A stretch of DNA of 64,000 nucleotides from Paraspadella gotoi (GCA_051294375.1 CM119269.1:6058735-6122734), one strand, 5' to 3'; positions 34,258 through 45,626 are shown, numbered from the stretch's first letter. Numbers and translations are program-made. The notes: generated by a model from the letters alone, not told the origin.

Positions 34258-34300
34258 CGTCTCTGATGAGAGCCTTCTTCAGCGCGAAAAATATTGTTTT
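34258..34300 (-). ncRNA. Hammerhead-ribozyme-like motif, minus strand
   Basis: Read on the minus strand: CTGAAGA (fits CUGANGA), then AGG, a CTCT/AGAG hairpin, GAAA, and a minimal stem III ACATAT followed by C. The core elements are in order, but stem I is weak and stem II is offset from the canonical G10.1-C11.1 pair. It shares the pattern CTGANGA-AGG..GAAA..ACAT with the plus-strand motif at 34.92 kb. Short stem III hammerheads are known from Penelope-like retroelements. Confidence 0.3.
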
Positions 34301-34460
34301 GTAAAAATAGTTTTTCACAGATTTGAAGAAGAGAGAGAGAGAGAGAGAAGAGGAGAGAGGGACAGAGATAAAAGTTTTCAACAAAGAATTTATTTCACTA
34401 AAATCTTTACTTATCTATCCCTCTGAATTAAACTCTTATATTTCAATTTCATTCATTTCG

Positions 34461-34620
34461 GGATCAGGCTGTAACACCATGTACAGGCGATTTAAGCGCC
34501 CCGTCCTCTTAACTGCCAGACGACCAACGGGCTAGAACCCGGACCTTTGGGTTGGGAGGCGAATGACTGCCTACGGCATCATGGCCGCTGATGAACGTTT
34601 GGTGGTTTTTAGTCCACTAT
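34461..34620 (+). mobile_element. SINE-like, hairpin-rich short element, copy 1
   Basis: About 160 bp that recur inverted at 58952-59109. They share GGATCAGGCTGTAACACCATG, AAGCGCCCCGTCC, GGCGAATGACT, GCCGCTGATG and TAGTCCAC, in order. Flanks are unrelated beyond these limits. On the complementary strand the element contains TAGCCCGGTGG (better kept in copy 2), which fits the tRNA/Pol III A-box, but no good B-box follows. No target duplication was identified. A tRNA-derived SINE or a piece of a larger retroelement are the options. Confidence 0.5.
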
Positions 34621-34699
34621 ACAATTTTGGTATTAGACATACAATCAAGTTTGTTTAATCTTTGTTGTACATTGCTCAAATGTAATTGTTTATTTCTCT

Positions 34700-34848
34700 C
34701 ATCTCTCTCTCTCTCTCTCTCTACTCTCTCACCTTCACCAAATTTCATTTCTTTTCACCACTTATTCTATCTAGCCTCAACTAAATCTGTCCTCTAAACT
34801 GACCACTAATCTCTCTCAATTCTTTGTTGGAAACTTTAACCTTTTCTA

Positions 34849-34873
<25 letters not shown>
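34700..34873. repeat. Two CT microsatellite runs
   Basis: CT runs at about 34700-34728 and 34850-34873, between the short element and the plus-strand ribozyme-like motif. Confidence 0.85.
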
Positions 34874-34879
<6 letters not shown>

Positions 34880-34907
34880 AACTCACAAATTGTCCCATTA
34901 TCACAAC

Positions 34908-34968
34908 AGTCAAAAGCGCTGATGAAGGACTCGAAAATCTTTGAGGTCGAAAAACATGTCTGCAACTG
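34908..34968 (+). ncRNA. Hammerhead-ribozyme-like motif, plus strand
   Basis: CTGATGA at 34919-34925, GAAA at 34949-34952, and ACATGT ending in the cleavage triplet GTC at 34958-34960. Stem I is supported by ACAGT..GCG before the core pairing with TGC..ACTGT after GTC, with an internal loop. Stem II pairs GAC-TC with GA-GTC around a ten-base loop with one bulged G. Two extra bases precede stem II, so the fold is imperfect. The two-to-three-bp stem III matches the minimal hammerheads of Penelope-like elements. Confidence 0.4.
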
Positions 34969-35246
34969 TATTATAATAAAATTGTGTAACATCTCTCTAT
35001 CGATATTGATATCGATATTGATTGGGTGAGCTTCTTTGTGACGTAGTCGTCGTCGTCGTCGTCGGCGGCGTCACGCATTTTTATATAAAAACTACTACGC
35101 TTTTATAGTTTTTGGCTGGGACTTACCGTTTTTTTTTAAATAAAAATTTTTATAAATTACAATGAAGTTTTATAAAACTGTGCTAGTAAGACAAACCGTA
35201 TTGTAGACCGAGACAGTACCCATAGCAATCAATCAAAACTCTTCTC

Positions 35247-35251
35247 TTTCT

Positions 35252-35298
<47 letters not shown>

Positions 35299-35340
35299 CT
35301 CTTTACTCTCTTTATATCTCTCTTTCTTTCTCTCTTTCTT
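35247..35340. repeat. (TTTC)n microsatellite
   Basis: About 13 TTTC units followed by degenerate TCTC/TTTC sequence. It lies in the proposed intron beyond the last modelled exon of the minus-strand gene. Confidence 0.95.
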
Positions 35341-35396
35341 TCTATTCTTTTCTTTCTTCTGGTTTTGTCGTGCTTTTTTAACTTATCTTCTTTCAC

Positions 35397-38300
35397 CTTG
35401 TTGTATGAAAGAAGCCGCCTCGACGGACACCGACGAAACTCCACTCTCCTCCAAAGTCCTGAAAACATATTTAAGATTAATAAATTTTAAACGAATATCA
35501 CTTTCGATCGTTAAAATAAAGTTAATATATTAGAATTTGTAATATATAATTTTAATGAATAATTATAATAATAATAATATATCTAAGCACTAATATAGTT
35601 GAAACAATTAATTTGGCTTATTCTTTCATTATTAATTTAAAAACAAACAAACATCTTCGCCCACAAACGTTTTCCCTTTTGTTCAAAACTCACTTCAGCA
35701 AAATTCCGACGTTGGATTTGCTGGTCGAACGCGAACCTGAGGGCCGCTGAAGGGGCCGGCCTGGGCCGGCCAGGGGGCTCAGAGCGGCTCGGGCTTAGGA
35801 GGCCGGTGGGGCGGTGTCCGGAAAAGGTCGCGTGGCGCTTTGTCGACGGCCAATTTGCTCGTTCGAGAAGCTCGTCCTCGTCTGGAAAATCATCGACGGG
35901 GACCTGAGAAATATTTTTCAAATTTAGGCAATTATTAAAAAACTAATGTTTTATAAATTTTATCAAAACCTTTTTAAAAGTTTATAAAAGAACGAGGTCA
36001 GTTTTCTCCTGTCCAGCGCCGTTCAATAAAAAATAAGAATTAATAGCGCGCCGGTGAAACGCCTGACCTCATTGGACAACCAAACACGCAACCTGCAAAG
36101 ACCTGAGTTGTTGGAAGTTGATGGCTGATGATGCTGCGTGGGTTATGCGACGCTTCCTCTCAACCACCGCGGAGCAGAAGAAGAAACCTCCGAATCTCGA
36201 CTTGACACGCCTCCTCGCCCCTTGGAGCTGCGCGGTAGGCTGATGCTGCGCACTGTTGCTTGCAGCTGCCCCGGCGGCTAGGACTTGCAGCTGCAAGAAG
36301 AAATTACTCTTCTGCGCTGAAGCGGAAATCCGTGAGGGCTCGTTGCATGAATGATCGGCAGAGTCGTTCCGCTGAATCTGTGTCGAAGCAAATGATTTAA
36401 TTTAATTAATATTTTAATAAGCATGATTATGATATTTAACGGTGTGCTAAGAAACAAAAACATTCAGTTTTTCTCTGTGCTGCTTTATACTGATGATAAG
36501 CATTAAGCAATTTAATGGCGAAATATTTGAGAAAACTTGTTCTGTTACTCGTTCACAGTTAAATCTTCATAAGGATGAGTTTTTTATTTTGCTGCAATCA
36601 TCACATCATACTACTTAATAAACACTGAAAATCGATTTATACCTTCAAACTATCTGAGATGTAACCCTGATTCACACACAATCACTCAATCGTCTACTCA
36701 CGTCCGTCGAGCTGAATGTTCCTGTCGGGCATGGAATCGTGGAAAAGCTTTCGCATCCGACGTAGCACCAATTCCCGTATTGTCGGTCGTCGTCGTCGTG
36801 GGTCGGTTACTGCCGCCGAAGAGCTCAAAAGCTGTTTAATTAAAACAGTGATTGTTTTATATTTAAAAAAAAAAGTTTAAATCTAGAGAAAGAACTATAA
36901 TCAAAAAATTACCCACATTTACGTCAACTATGAGTACAAAAATGAGTACGAATTCAAAAACATTTAGAATTGAACGAAAGGAAAAAACAGATAAATGAGA
37001 GCCAAAACAGAAAGATGAGAAACTCATAAAAATATTTTTGAGGAATGAAAATGAAAATGAGCGGACAAAAACTTTGAAAAATTTCTTATCTATGTTTTCT
37101 TAAATAAGTTTTCAATCAGACTTTTCTATTGCTACTTTTGTTTGATCATAGCGAAACTGCTACAATTAGTGTACACAGTTGTACAACGGCTGCACAATTT
37201 TACCAGAGCCGCCGGCTAATAATAATGCTGCTCATTTCAAAGCAGATGGTTATTCATTGCATTTTAAAAATTTAGTTGAGTAGCAAAACATTAAGTAATT
37301 TATATGCTTCAAATTTTATATTGATCAGTTAAGCATATGCCCTGACAAGTTGATGGAGAAAGTGGCTTTGTAAAATACGGCGTTCATTTCCAACTCACTT
37401 TTTTTTAGATTTCAATTTTTTTCTTTCTTACTTTCAGTAAGTTTTCTGAATAAATTTGAAAAGATAAAAATAATTATTATAATATTATCTTCTGAAAGCC
37501 CTTTCAAACTTAAATAGAATGACTGTACATTACAAATGCTGTAAGATAAAAGGTATAACCGGTCCAGCCCTTTAATTTAATTAGTGCATTACTCAATAAA
37601 TGGCACATCTTTTCAAAATATCAATAACTGGAGGGTAAATTTAAGCATTTTTTATCAAATTGTGATTGGCTATCTTTAAATCTTCTTTTTTTCAGGTTTT
37701 ACGATACTTATATAAACAATAATATTTATGTATATAATCAATTATAAACAGGTTCATATATTTTAAAAAAAGATTTAAAATTTTACCATAATTCCCTTTT
37801 AGGGATCTCTTAATTAAACCAAGGCTGCAGCATTTAATTTTTATGTTAGAGCTTTCGTAAGCTATATCATTCTCTTCATTTTTTCTAAGCCGCGCTTTCT
37901 GAGGAAGTAATATTTGTTTAATATTTTAATAAATACTTTGTTTAAAAAAGTGCTAAAAGTTGAAAAAAAAAAAGAATAAAAAACAGTTGAGTTGCGAAAA
38001 TGAAACCGCGGATTTTGCAAGTCAACTTTCTAACCCCCCATTGTCAATGGCATATCTTAACTGATTAATATAAAATTTTAACACAAAAATTACTTTAATA
38101 TTTTTTACTCAACTAATTTTTTAAAATCAATGAAAAATCAACCACTGGGTTGCCAAATGACAGCGTTTTTTTTACGGGCGCTCGCTTGTAAAATTGTCAC
38201 CATGTACAATGTTAATTGTACAGTCTTTTCTAAACCTCATCTACGTAGATGCAAAGTTATTTTTTTATATTAATATTATGCAGAGTATGCCTTCCCATTA

Positions 38301-39180
38301 CAAAATACTCACAAAAAATTAACCACGATAATGCATACGCCATGTTATCGGCCTATGTTTTCGCCAATCCTGCGTATTTTTCCAACGTTAGCAAAAAGAA
38401 TAGTGAGAGAATTGAGCAGAAATGAGAAATTCGAGAGCAATGAAATGAGGAGGAAAGAGAGAAAAAGAAAGGAAAGAAAGAAGAGAAAGAAAGAAATAAA
38501 GAAATAAAGAAAAGAAAGAAAAAAAAGAAAGACAGTGAGAAAGCGAATTAAGAAATAAAAAAAAAGAAAATAAATAAGTAAGTTTTCCTTAAATAACCTA
38601 TTTCTTTAGAGACTTCACCCGCCCGAGACTGACTTTTCGTCTCCGACGGCGCCGTCCCCCCATGTTTCCAAAATCGCGCGCCCTCACATTGCTCCGCCGC
38701 TGGAGGGCGACGCTAAAGGACGACGCCAGCAGCTGAGACAAAAGGGATCCTGTTGTTGGCCAAGCAGTGAAGCTGCTCGCGTCGTCTTCGTCGTCTGTTC
38801 GTCGTCGTCGTTTGCTCATGGAGGGCGACGGTCGTCCGGCGACGTGACCTCGCGTCGGATCGATGTTGGCTCTAAGTTGATGGTGAGAGCGTGGAAGTGG
38901 CGCCGGGTGGGTAAGTGGGCAGGTGGATGTTGGCGCCGCCGGCAGGGGAATTATGAAGTGGGAGGTGATGTCGCCCGGCTCGGAGTGGGAGCCGTGGATA
39001 GTGGCGCCGGTTGGAGCCGTGGGAGACGGCGCCGCGATGAAGACGGGATGTGGTTGAGAGCTTTTCAGAAGACTGAAGAGGTTGTTTGCGGAAGTCGTCG
39101 TCGTCGGCCTCGCGAGATCAGAGGTGGCTGACTTTTCCAAGCTTGCCTCATTGCTCAGGCTTTGTACGGAGGCATCCAGG
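35397..39180 (-). CDS. Best multi-exon gene model, product unknown
   Basis: Five minus-strand blocks with consensus splice sites. Exon 1, about 39140-38619: 170 open codons, donor GTGAAG or GTCAGT, both phase 0. Exon 2, 36831-36702: acceptor AATTAAACAG, 43 codons, donor GTGAGT, phase 0 to 1. Exon 3, 36377-36304: acceptor GACACAG, in phase with exon 2, reads to a stop at 36304 unless spliced at GA/GTAATT. Exon 4, 35903-35694: acceptor TTTCTCAG, 70 codons, donor GTGAGT, phase 0 to 0. Exon 5, 35458-35397: acceptor GTTTTCAG, donor GTGAAA. Exon 3 does not join exon 4 in phase, so there are two transcript ends, a missing exon or a base error. Exon 1 is Ser/Thr/Pro-rich with basic clusters (KRRRRTDDEDD), suggesting a nuclear protein. 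No family is recognised. Confidence 0.5.
35694..35903 (-). CDS. Internal exon VPVDDFPDEDELLERANWP..
   Basis: 210 bp, phase 0 at both ends, flanked by ATTTCTCAG and GTGAGT. An acidic start (DDFPDEDELLE) leads into a Pro/Arg-rich middle, then FAFDQQIQRRNFAE. GC-rich against AT-rich flanks, as expected of an exon. It joins 35458 in phase, giving AEDFGGEWSFVG. Confidence 0.55.
36702..36831 (-). CDS. Internal exon LLSSSAAVTDPRRRR..
   Basis: 130 bp, flanked by an acceptor (TTTTAATTAAACAG) and a consensus donor (GTGAGT). The 43 codons give a basic helix-prone segment ending HDSMPDRNIQLDG. It is the cleanest single exon in the window and joins 36377 in phase to give IQLDGHSAERLCRSF. Confidence 0.55.
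36904..38590. other. Large AT-rich intron of the minus-strand gene
   Basis: Between exon 1 and exon 2 I see AT-rich sequence without exon-like islands, ending in a purine-rich GAAA patch near 38450-38560. Confidence 0.45.
38619..39140 (-). CDS. Basic, Ser/Thr-rich first exon of the gene
   Basis: An open frame of 174 codons, continuing open upstream into a GA/CT repeat at 39183-39350. It has no ATG near its upstream edge; the first in-frame ATG is at 38819, giving MSKRRRRTDDEDDASS. Either translation starts there or an upstream exon joins near 39150-39180, where a pyrimidine tract precedes AG dinucleotides. The composition is Pro, Thr, Ser and His-rich, then Arg-rich (MGGRRRRRRK). An overlapping plus-strand frame exists but has no comparable exon set. 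Confidence 0.5.
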
Positions 39181-39182
39181 AG

Positions 39183-39352
39183 CGAGAGAGAGAGAGATTG
39201 TAGAATGGGGTGGAGAAGTACGAGAGAGAGCAGAGAGAGAGCAGACAGCGATGAGAGAAGAGAGAGAGAGAAGAGAGAGACGAGAGAGGAGAGAGAGAGA
39301 GAGAGCAGAGAGAGAAACGAGAGACGCAGAGAGAGAGGCAGAGAGAGGGTAA
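39183..39352. repeat. GA-rich microsatellite
   Basis: Irregular GAGA/CAGAGA run. It borders the upstream end of the first exon and could supply the pyrimidine tract of an acceptor on the minus strand. Confidence 0.9.
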
Positions 39353-39359
39353 ATTAAGA

Positions 39360-42300
39360 TTTAATTTCGTTACTAAATTTTTGATCCTATTCATAATGCA
39401 AGTCAAAAAACCAAAATTAAATTAAAAATAAAACCAAATTCGTTTTCCAGTCTTCACTAACCGCTTATATGATATAAAACTACTATTTATATTAATTATT
39501 AATTATTAATTATATAAATATAATTATTATACATATAACTTTTTAATGATATTTAATATCACGTTTGTATTCTATCAAAAGAGAGTGCGTTTGTTTTCGC
39601 CCCCAATATTGCCTTTCAGTTTAGATTAGACGCAATCATCTTTTTCAAAATAAAAATAAATATGCATGTGATATTTTACCAATGCCTTTACGGAATTTAC
39701 TGCCTTAAAGGGAAAAACAAGTTTGGCAAAAACAATGTCGGATCTGGCCTACGATAATTAATTAATTAATTTGACATTAATTATAATTTATATTCAGCTT
39801 TGTCATCATCGATGTCTTTAAAATTGAGTCACGCCGACAGTTATTAAATGCTTTTGTTTACATTTTATCAAAACAAACAAATATATCCTCTAATTATCGA
39901 GCCAGGCCGGGCAAAGCCCGCGCTCCTGTCTCGATTTTTTTCGCGTTTTAGCTTTCGCGTCTCGCTTTTTTGCAGATCATGGCCTTCTGAAAAGTGTGAT
40001 TATGCATTACAGGGAGTTGAATTTTTCATATAATGGCTTCTAATCATCAAAGGATCTTTTTAAACATTACTCATGTTTCATATCAATATTGTATTGTTTA
40101 TTGTTTTTATTACAAAAAACAAAAACTGTATTTAATTATATTGTCGCTCTCTCTCTCTCTCTTTTATCTCCGTCACTGCTTCTCTAAAAAACGATGTTTC
40201 CGAGTCTCTGTTGCTGCCCGTCTGTCCAGCTTTCTATCATATAAGTTAAACTATTCTTACATTTACTGCGCTTCTCTCATCTACTGCTAACTCAGGTCTC
40301 TTGTGTATATATTTTTCTTATTAACTTTGGATTCAACAGTATGTATATTTTGATTTGAGTGAATGCTCCACCTTCGCATTATGATTTACCTACTGCAAGT
40401 GCTATGCAGAGATAGACTTATCAGTACTCATTTATTAATATCCAAATTAGTTATATAGAAACTGCTTAAATCTATTATACAGCTATTGCCAAGTTACTCT
40501 CATATTGAAGATGAAATTCTCAAAAAAAAAAAATTATGTTAAATCGTTATACTGGCTGCATTTCATAAATTATTATTATACAGAACTGCTTTTAAATAAA
40601 AATAGGGGGGACAATCAATCATGGAAGAAGCATATTATAGTGTAACTTTTTTGTAATAAGCAGAATGACCAGAAGAAGCCTAAGATTTTCGGGTTTACAG
40701 TATGATTGGAAAAAATTGTACAACAATGGTAACATTTTTTTTTCCTTTTCTTTATTTCTCTCCTACTCTACTCTCCTCCTCTCCTCCTCTCTCCATCTCT
40801 TTTTTTTTTTTTTTTTATTTTTCTTCTCTCCCTCTTCTTTCTCTCTCTTTCTCTCTCTCTCTTCTCTCTTCTCCTCCTTCTCTTCGATTAGTCAAAAACG
40901 AGCATCGGCTTGATAGTCTACCCATTCTCTTATATCTCTCTCTCTCTCATCTCTCTCTCTTTTCTCTTCCTCTTCTTCTCTCTCTTTTCCTCTCCTCTCT
41001 CTTTCCAGTCGCCTTCCGGCAACTCTTCTTACGTTAATTTAACTAATAGAAAATACAAAATTTCGGATTTTACATAAACTAGTCACTGCAAGTCAGACTT
41101 TCTTTCCTCTAAAACGAAAAACCGCAAAAAACCGCAACAGGGGGTTATGTCTCAGACACCACCCAGCCATTGAATGCCTTTCGAAGTTAAATTTCGATGC
41201 ATCCCTAAATATATCCCGACAACTTAAAGCTGCAACTTAAGGAAGAAAGTTCTGGGGAGGGGCTTCCATTGTCATTTTTGAAGCGTGACGACGGGTTTGC
41301 CAAACTCTAATAGCCACTGTTTATTGCAAACTTTCAATTCTACAAAATTAATAAAAAATAATATGTCAAAAGAAACCTTAGCGAAAGGAAGCTGTTGATG
41401 GATTATTTTAAAAAAATTATATTTAGTTTTTTAATACAAAATTAGTTCAGTTTCTCGCACGTTCTAGATACTAACTGTTGTGTCACCCATCCAGGCAGCC
41501 GGCAATACACAAACATTCAATTTTTTGCCATTTCGGCAAACGACCTGCCTTAAAATAATAATTCCCGCTACTGAAGACAAAAAAAAAACGAAAAAAAAAA
41601 AAAAAAAAAAAAAAAAAAAGCACATTATACCGTGCGTCTTTCTCAATACTCATCTTAATGTGACAAAGGAGATTTTTATTATCTAAAGTACGAAGATATA
41701 TTTCTGTTTTCTAAAACTCTCACATTTTCATGCATAATTATTTTGCCTTTGACAAGTAGCGGCTGATGGTATACCTCATGTACCTTTTCCGACCTGTCTT
41801 CGTCGTTATTATATCATCCTCTGCTCTCTCTTGCTCTCTTGTCTCTGTCTTTTGGCTCCCGTAAGCCTCCCCCCTCGTCCCTTACTCCTGTCCCGAGTTT
41901 TCCCCTCTTCGTTGTGCCTCATTCTCTTCTTGCCGCCAAAGAAAAAAATGCCGGAAGCGAATTTTTTTTTTTCTTAGCTCAGTGACAGTTTCGAAGCGTT
42001 CGCGACCGGCGGTTAGATTTCGGCAGGAAGTGATCAGAGAGTATAATGTATATATTTTTGGAAAAAAATGTCGTGGCAAGGACATTATTTTTTTAAGCAT
42101 GAACTTACATCGTCGTAAAGAGACGAAACTTATAGTATAATAGTAGTATGCCAAATATTTTATTCCAATAGAGCATAGGCTAATTCTGAAGACTGAGTAC
42201 CAAAGACGATACGAAAAGATCCGACTACATGTAGATGATTTCACTGACCACGAGAATATGCTGTGTCAGTGTAGAGAGTGGGGGCTGTGGATGGTCGTGA

Positions 42301-42376
42301 CGTCTGTCTGTGAGTGACTACTGTGCTGCTAGTGGAAAGCAATAGAGTAATGTCTCGCTCCATTCTGCCGTCCTCT
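39360..42376. other. AT-rich, pyrimidine-patched stretch, no gene called
   Basis: It holds ATT/TAAT runs near 39495-39530, pyrimidine-rich sequence at 40730-41010 and a long A run at 41600-41619. Frames at 40033-40290 and 41882-42244 have no splice or codon support. A 25-N gap follows at 42377-42401. Confidence 0.55.
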
Positions 42377-42501
42377 NNNNNNNNNNNNNNNNNNNNNNNN
42401 NTCTTCTTGGGCCGAAGATAAGAAAAGAGAAACGGACATTTGATCTCACAGAAAAACTTGTAACGCGAGATCTTTCACAGTGAACATTTCACATTTCGCA
42501 G

Positions 42502-42591
42502 TCTCCACCGCCAAGCTCGCGTACGTGCGTGTGAGGACGGAAGTGTCAGCATCGATAATTACGGAACTGGCGTCGTTTCAGTCACGTGACC
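42502..42591 (+). CDS. Isolated internal exon, product unknown
   Basis: Ninety bp between an acceptor (CACATTTCGCAG) and a consensus donor (GTGAGT at 42592). It carries two leading bases, then STAKLAYVRVRTEVSASI, ITELASFQSRD and one trailing base. GC-rich with coding-like third positions. If the donor is ignored, the frame continues into a glutamate run encoded by GAG repeats and stops at 42726. Neighbouring exons were not found; gaps lie on both sides (42377-42401 and 42860-43047). Confidence 0.35.
42581..42590. promoter_or_regulatory. GTCACGTGAC palindrome (CLEAR/E-box)
   Basis: The 10-bp palindrome equals the CLEAR consensus bound by TFEB/MITF-type bHLH-Zip factors. It abuts a splice donor, so it may simply be exon sequence. 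A near match (GTCACGTGA) occurs at about 217-225. Confidence 0.35.
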
Positions 42592-42638
42592 GTGAGTGGG
42601 TGAGGTTCTTTCACAAGTCGTGGGTGGAATGGGGAGAG

Positions 42639-42668
42639 GAGGAGGAGGAGGAGGAGGAGGAGGAGGAG
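42639..42668. repeat. (GAG)n triplet run
   Basis: Ten GAG units, followed by degenerate purine-rich sequence. Confidence 0.9.
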
Positions 42669-42859
42669 CAAAAGGGTAAGGAGGTGGAAGAGGAAGAGGA
42701 ACAGAAGAAGGAGGTAATGGGGAGATAAGCGGGAAATTAAAAGGAGAGACATAAAATAAATAGGAAGAGAAAACCCATCGTCGTTCGTTCCTTTTCGTCG
42801 TCCGCTTCTTCATCGGCGTCGTCCGCTTCTTCGTCTACATCGTCCGCTTTAACGTCAGC

Positions 42860-43047
42860 NNNNNNNNNNNNNNNNNNNNNNNNNNNNNNNNNNNNNNNNN
42901 NNNNNNNNNNNNNNNNNNNNNNNNNNNNNNNNNNNNNNNNNNNNNNNNNNNNNNNNNNNNNNNNNNNNNNNNNNNNNNNNNNNNNNNNNNNNNNNNNNNN
43001 NNNNNNNNNNNNNNNNNNNNNNNNNNNNNNNNNNNNNNNNNNNNNNN
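42860..43047. other. Assembly gap, 188 N
   Basis: Unresolved bases flanked by CGTCCGCTT-type repeats on the left and CGAC-rich sequence on the right, suggesting a triplet-repeat array was lost. Confidence 0.99.
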
Positions 43048-43380
43048 CCCGTCGAAAATACGACGACGCAATTATTACTCGTTATTACCGATTATTACTC
43101 GTTATCCACTTATACTCGCTAATACCTAATTACTAAATAATTAATACAGTTTCTCCAAGAATCTAAAATGATAATCGATTTTGGCGTTGCTGGGTTTAAA
43201 ATGATAAATATTTAATCTGCGTAATAATCATTAATCACTGGCGTCGTGGACCCAATTTAGAAAAAGGCATCCGTTGCCTCGTAATCTCAAAGGGAACTAG
43301 AAAGGCGAAACTGACAAGGTCGGAGAAATTTAGTTCTTAAACTTTACTCGTGGGAAGAAGGAAATATAATCTCGTCCTTG

Positions 43381-43412
43381 ACGTCGTCGTCGTCGTCGTC
43401 GTCGTCGTCGTT
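43381..43412. repeat. (CGT)n triplet array
   Basis: About ten GTC units. A TTTC-rich run follows at 43615-43735. Confidence 0.95.
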
Positions 43413-43875
43413 TACAGCACGAGTCGAGGCGCCGTCGTTGGAATTTACATTACCGCCAGAGATTGTCCGGGGCGACGTCAGGCAATGTCGTTGATGAGAA
43501 GTGACAAGAGTCTCAGAGGTCCAAACGTGACAGCGCGAGGCAAGGGCGTCCATCTGACCGAATTGTCGCTTCTTTTCCGGGTAATTTTTAATTTTTGTTT
43601 TAATTTCCTTTTTTCTTTCTCTCTTTCTTTCTTTCTTTCTTTCTTTCTCTCTTTCTTTTTTTCTTTCTTTTTTCATTTTTTTCTTTCATTCTTTATTTCT
43701 TTCTATCTTTCTTTCTATCTGTTCTTTTTTTAATATTTTTCCCCCTTCTATCTATTTTTAGTATTTCTTTAACATTCAATTTTCTATTTTCTCCCTTTTC
43801 TCCCTTTTCCTCCCTTTTTTTCTCTCATCATATCTGCTCAAGAAAAACCTAATTACGACCTGAGGAGAAGAGGGA

Positions 43876-44080
43876 NNNNNNNNNNNNNNNNNNNNNNNNN
43901 NNNNNNNNNNNNNNNNNNNNNNNNNNNNNNNNNNNNNNNNNNNNNNNNNNNNNNNNNNNNNNNNNNNNNNNNNNNNNNNNNNNNNNNNNNNNNNNNNNNN
44001 NNNNNNNNNNNNNNNNNNNNNNNNNNNNNNNNNNNNNNNNNNNNNNNNNNNNNNNNNNNNNNNNNNNNNNNNNNNNNNNN
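43876..44080. other. Assembly gap, 205 N
   Basis: Unresolved bases. Confidence 0.99.
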
Positions 44081-45096
44081 GTATACACGGAATGTCATTA
44101 AATCGATTTTATGAATATTTTGAATTTTCGATGGTATGAGAAAGTATTTTACAATATATTGTTCAATAAATAAGCTATGTGGACACAAGCTAGGGTTGGC
44201 AAAGGCTTCCATCCCTTTTGCAAGATGCAAGATACAAGATTGCAAGTTTTCAATCAAGACTAGTCTAGTTTATTTTCCAAGAGGACCTGGCTTACTAATC
44301 ACTCAAGTGGTACATGACATTTTTATGAAATGTTTTAATTGTAAAAAAGCTCCACTGCCTCTGATAATTCTATATTACTATTTTTTCATAATGATGAAAA
44401 TGACAAAAAAATCATTACGACGCCGATGATACAACATCGGCAACAATTGTGACAGACATAATTGAGATGGGATTCTAGTGAGAATGGCGAGACGCTCACG
44501 ATGACAACGAAGACGATGACAACGACAACGACAAACGATCATAATAAAGACGATGACGACGACGAAAAAAGATGACACGATTCTTTTAAAAAAAGAATGT
44601 GACAACTTGCGCAGAATATCAATCAATCATCAGCAATCGGATTTGGGATTTTGGACGCCGAAAGCAGTTGAGAGGCAAGTTTTAACAACAACAACAACGC
44701 AAAATTTGCGGACAACAACAAAACCAATATCCTATCGGGCAAGCAGCAACGACGTTGCCTCAAGCAGATTGGTTAGAAGGATAACGAAAACAATGCCGAA
44801 AGCGCATTGGCGAATAATAACAACAACAACAACAATGGAGCGACGAATTCTCATGACGTAGATTATCGTTTTCGGCTCAGTTGTTGTTGTTGTTGTTGTT
44901 GTCCTCGCGTCGATTCCATTCTCATTAGGAAAAGCATCGTTGACTTTTACAAAGAAAGAAAAAAGCGAAGAGAGAAGCAAGGAGATACAGAGAGATTACT
45001 GAGGTCGCCGACTTGAAAACAAAGATCCTAATGGAGAGTCCTTTCTTTCTTCTCTTTTGCTCTCTCTTTCTCTCCTCTTCTCTCTCTCTGCCTCTC

Positions 45097-45151
<55 letters not shown>

Positions 45152-45626
45152 AGTGTCTCTGTTATTTTTTTATCTCTTTTATTACCTAAACAAGAAAAAA
45201 ATATATAACAACTGACACTCAATACAAGCTAAGTAAATGAGACTGAGATACACTCTCCAACGAAGGCAACGACGACCGACGACGATAAATCAACCGACAC
45301 GACGAGCCGACGCATAACTCTTGCCAACTCTTTTTTTTTCCATAAGTGAAAAAAATATGTTTTCCTTGTTTCCACTTTTATTCTATTGTCTTTACTCAGA
45401 CTATGACTAGGTGACCGAGCATAATCGTCTCACTCTCTTCTCTCCTCTCTCTCTCTCTCCCTCTCTCTCTCTTCTCTCTCTCTTGCTCTCTTCCCAACTC
45501 ACATATATTACTATAAATATACCCTTAATCTCAAAAGGGACTACACACTAACGCCGACAACACACAACGCCGACAACGACGACAACGACGACGATGACAA
45601 GACCCCCCTCATTTTCCTCTCCACCG
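44081..45626. other. Triplet- and CT-rich stretch, no gene called
   Basis: It holds GAC/AAC-type triplets at 44490-44570 and 44680-44715, ACA and GTT runs at 44817-44900, and a CT run at 45097-45148. The ACA run (about 44817-44835) and GTT run (about 44881-44901) are inverted copies and could fold. Confidence 0.6.

Noticed and set aside
36121-36243. Plus-strand 40-codon frame (MADDAAWVMRRF..)
   Set aside because: It reads well but opposes the minus-strand gene, has no supporting exon or promoter, and the same DNA is open on the minus strand with an acceptor (TTCTTCTTGCAG).
38844-39131. Plus-strand 95-codon frame opposite the first exon
   Set aside because: Shorter than the minus-strand frame, and it has no downstream plus-strand exons.
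40033-40290. 85-codon frame starting MASNHQRIF
   Set aside because: AT-rich, Tyr/Ile/Leu biased, crosses a CT run, and has no splice or promoter support.
41882-42244. 120-codon minus-strand frame
   Set aside because: Mixed AT-rich sequence with no splice sites; only the last 50 codons have coding-like texture.
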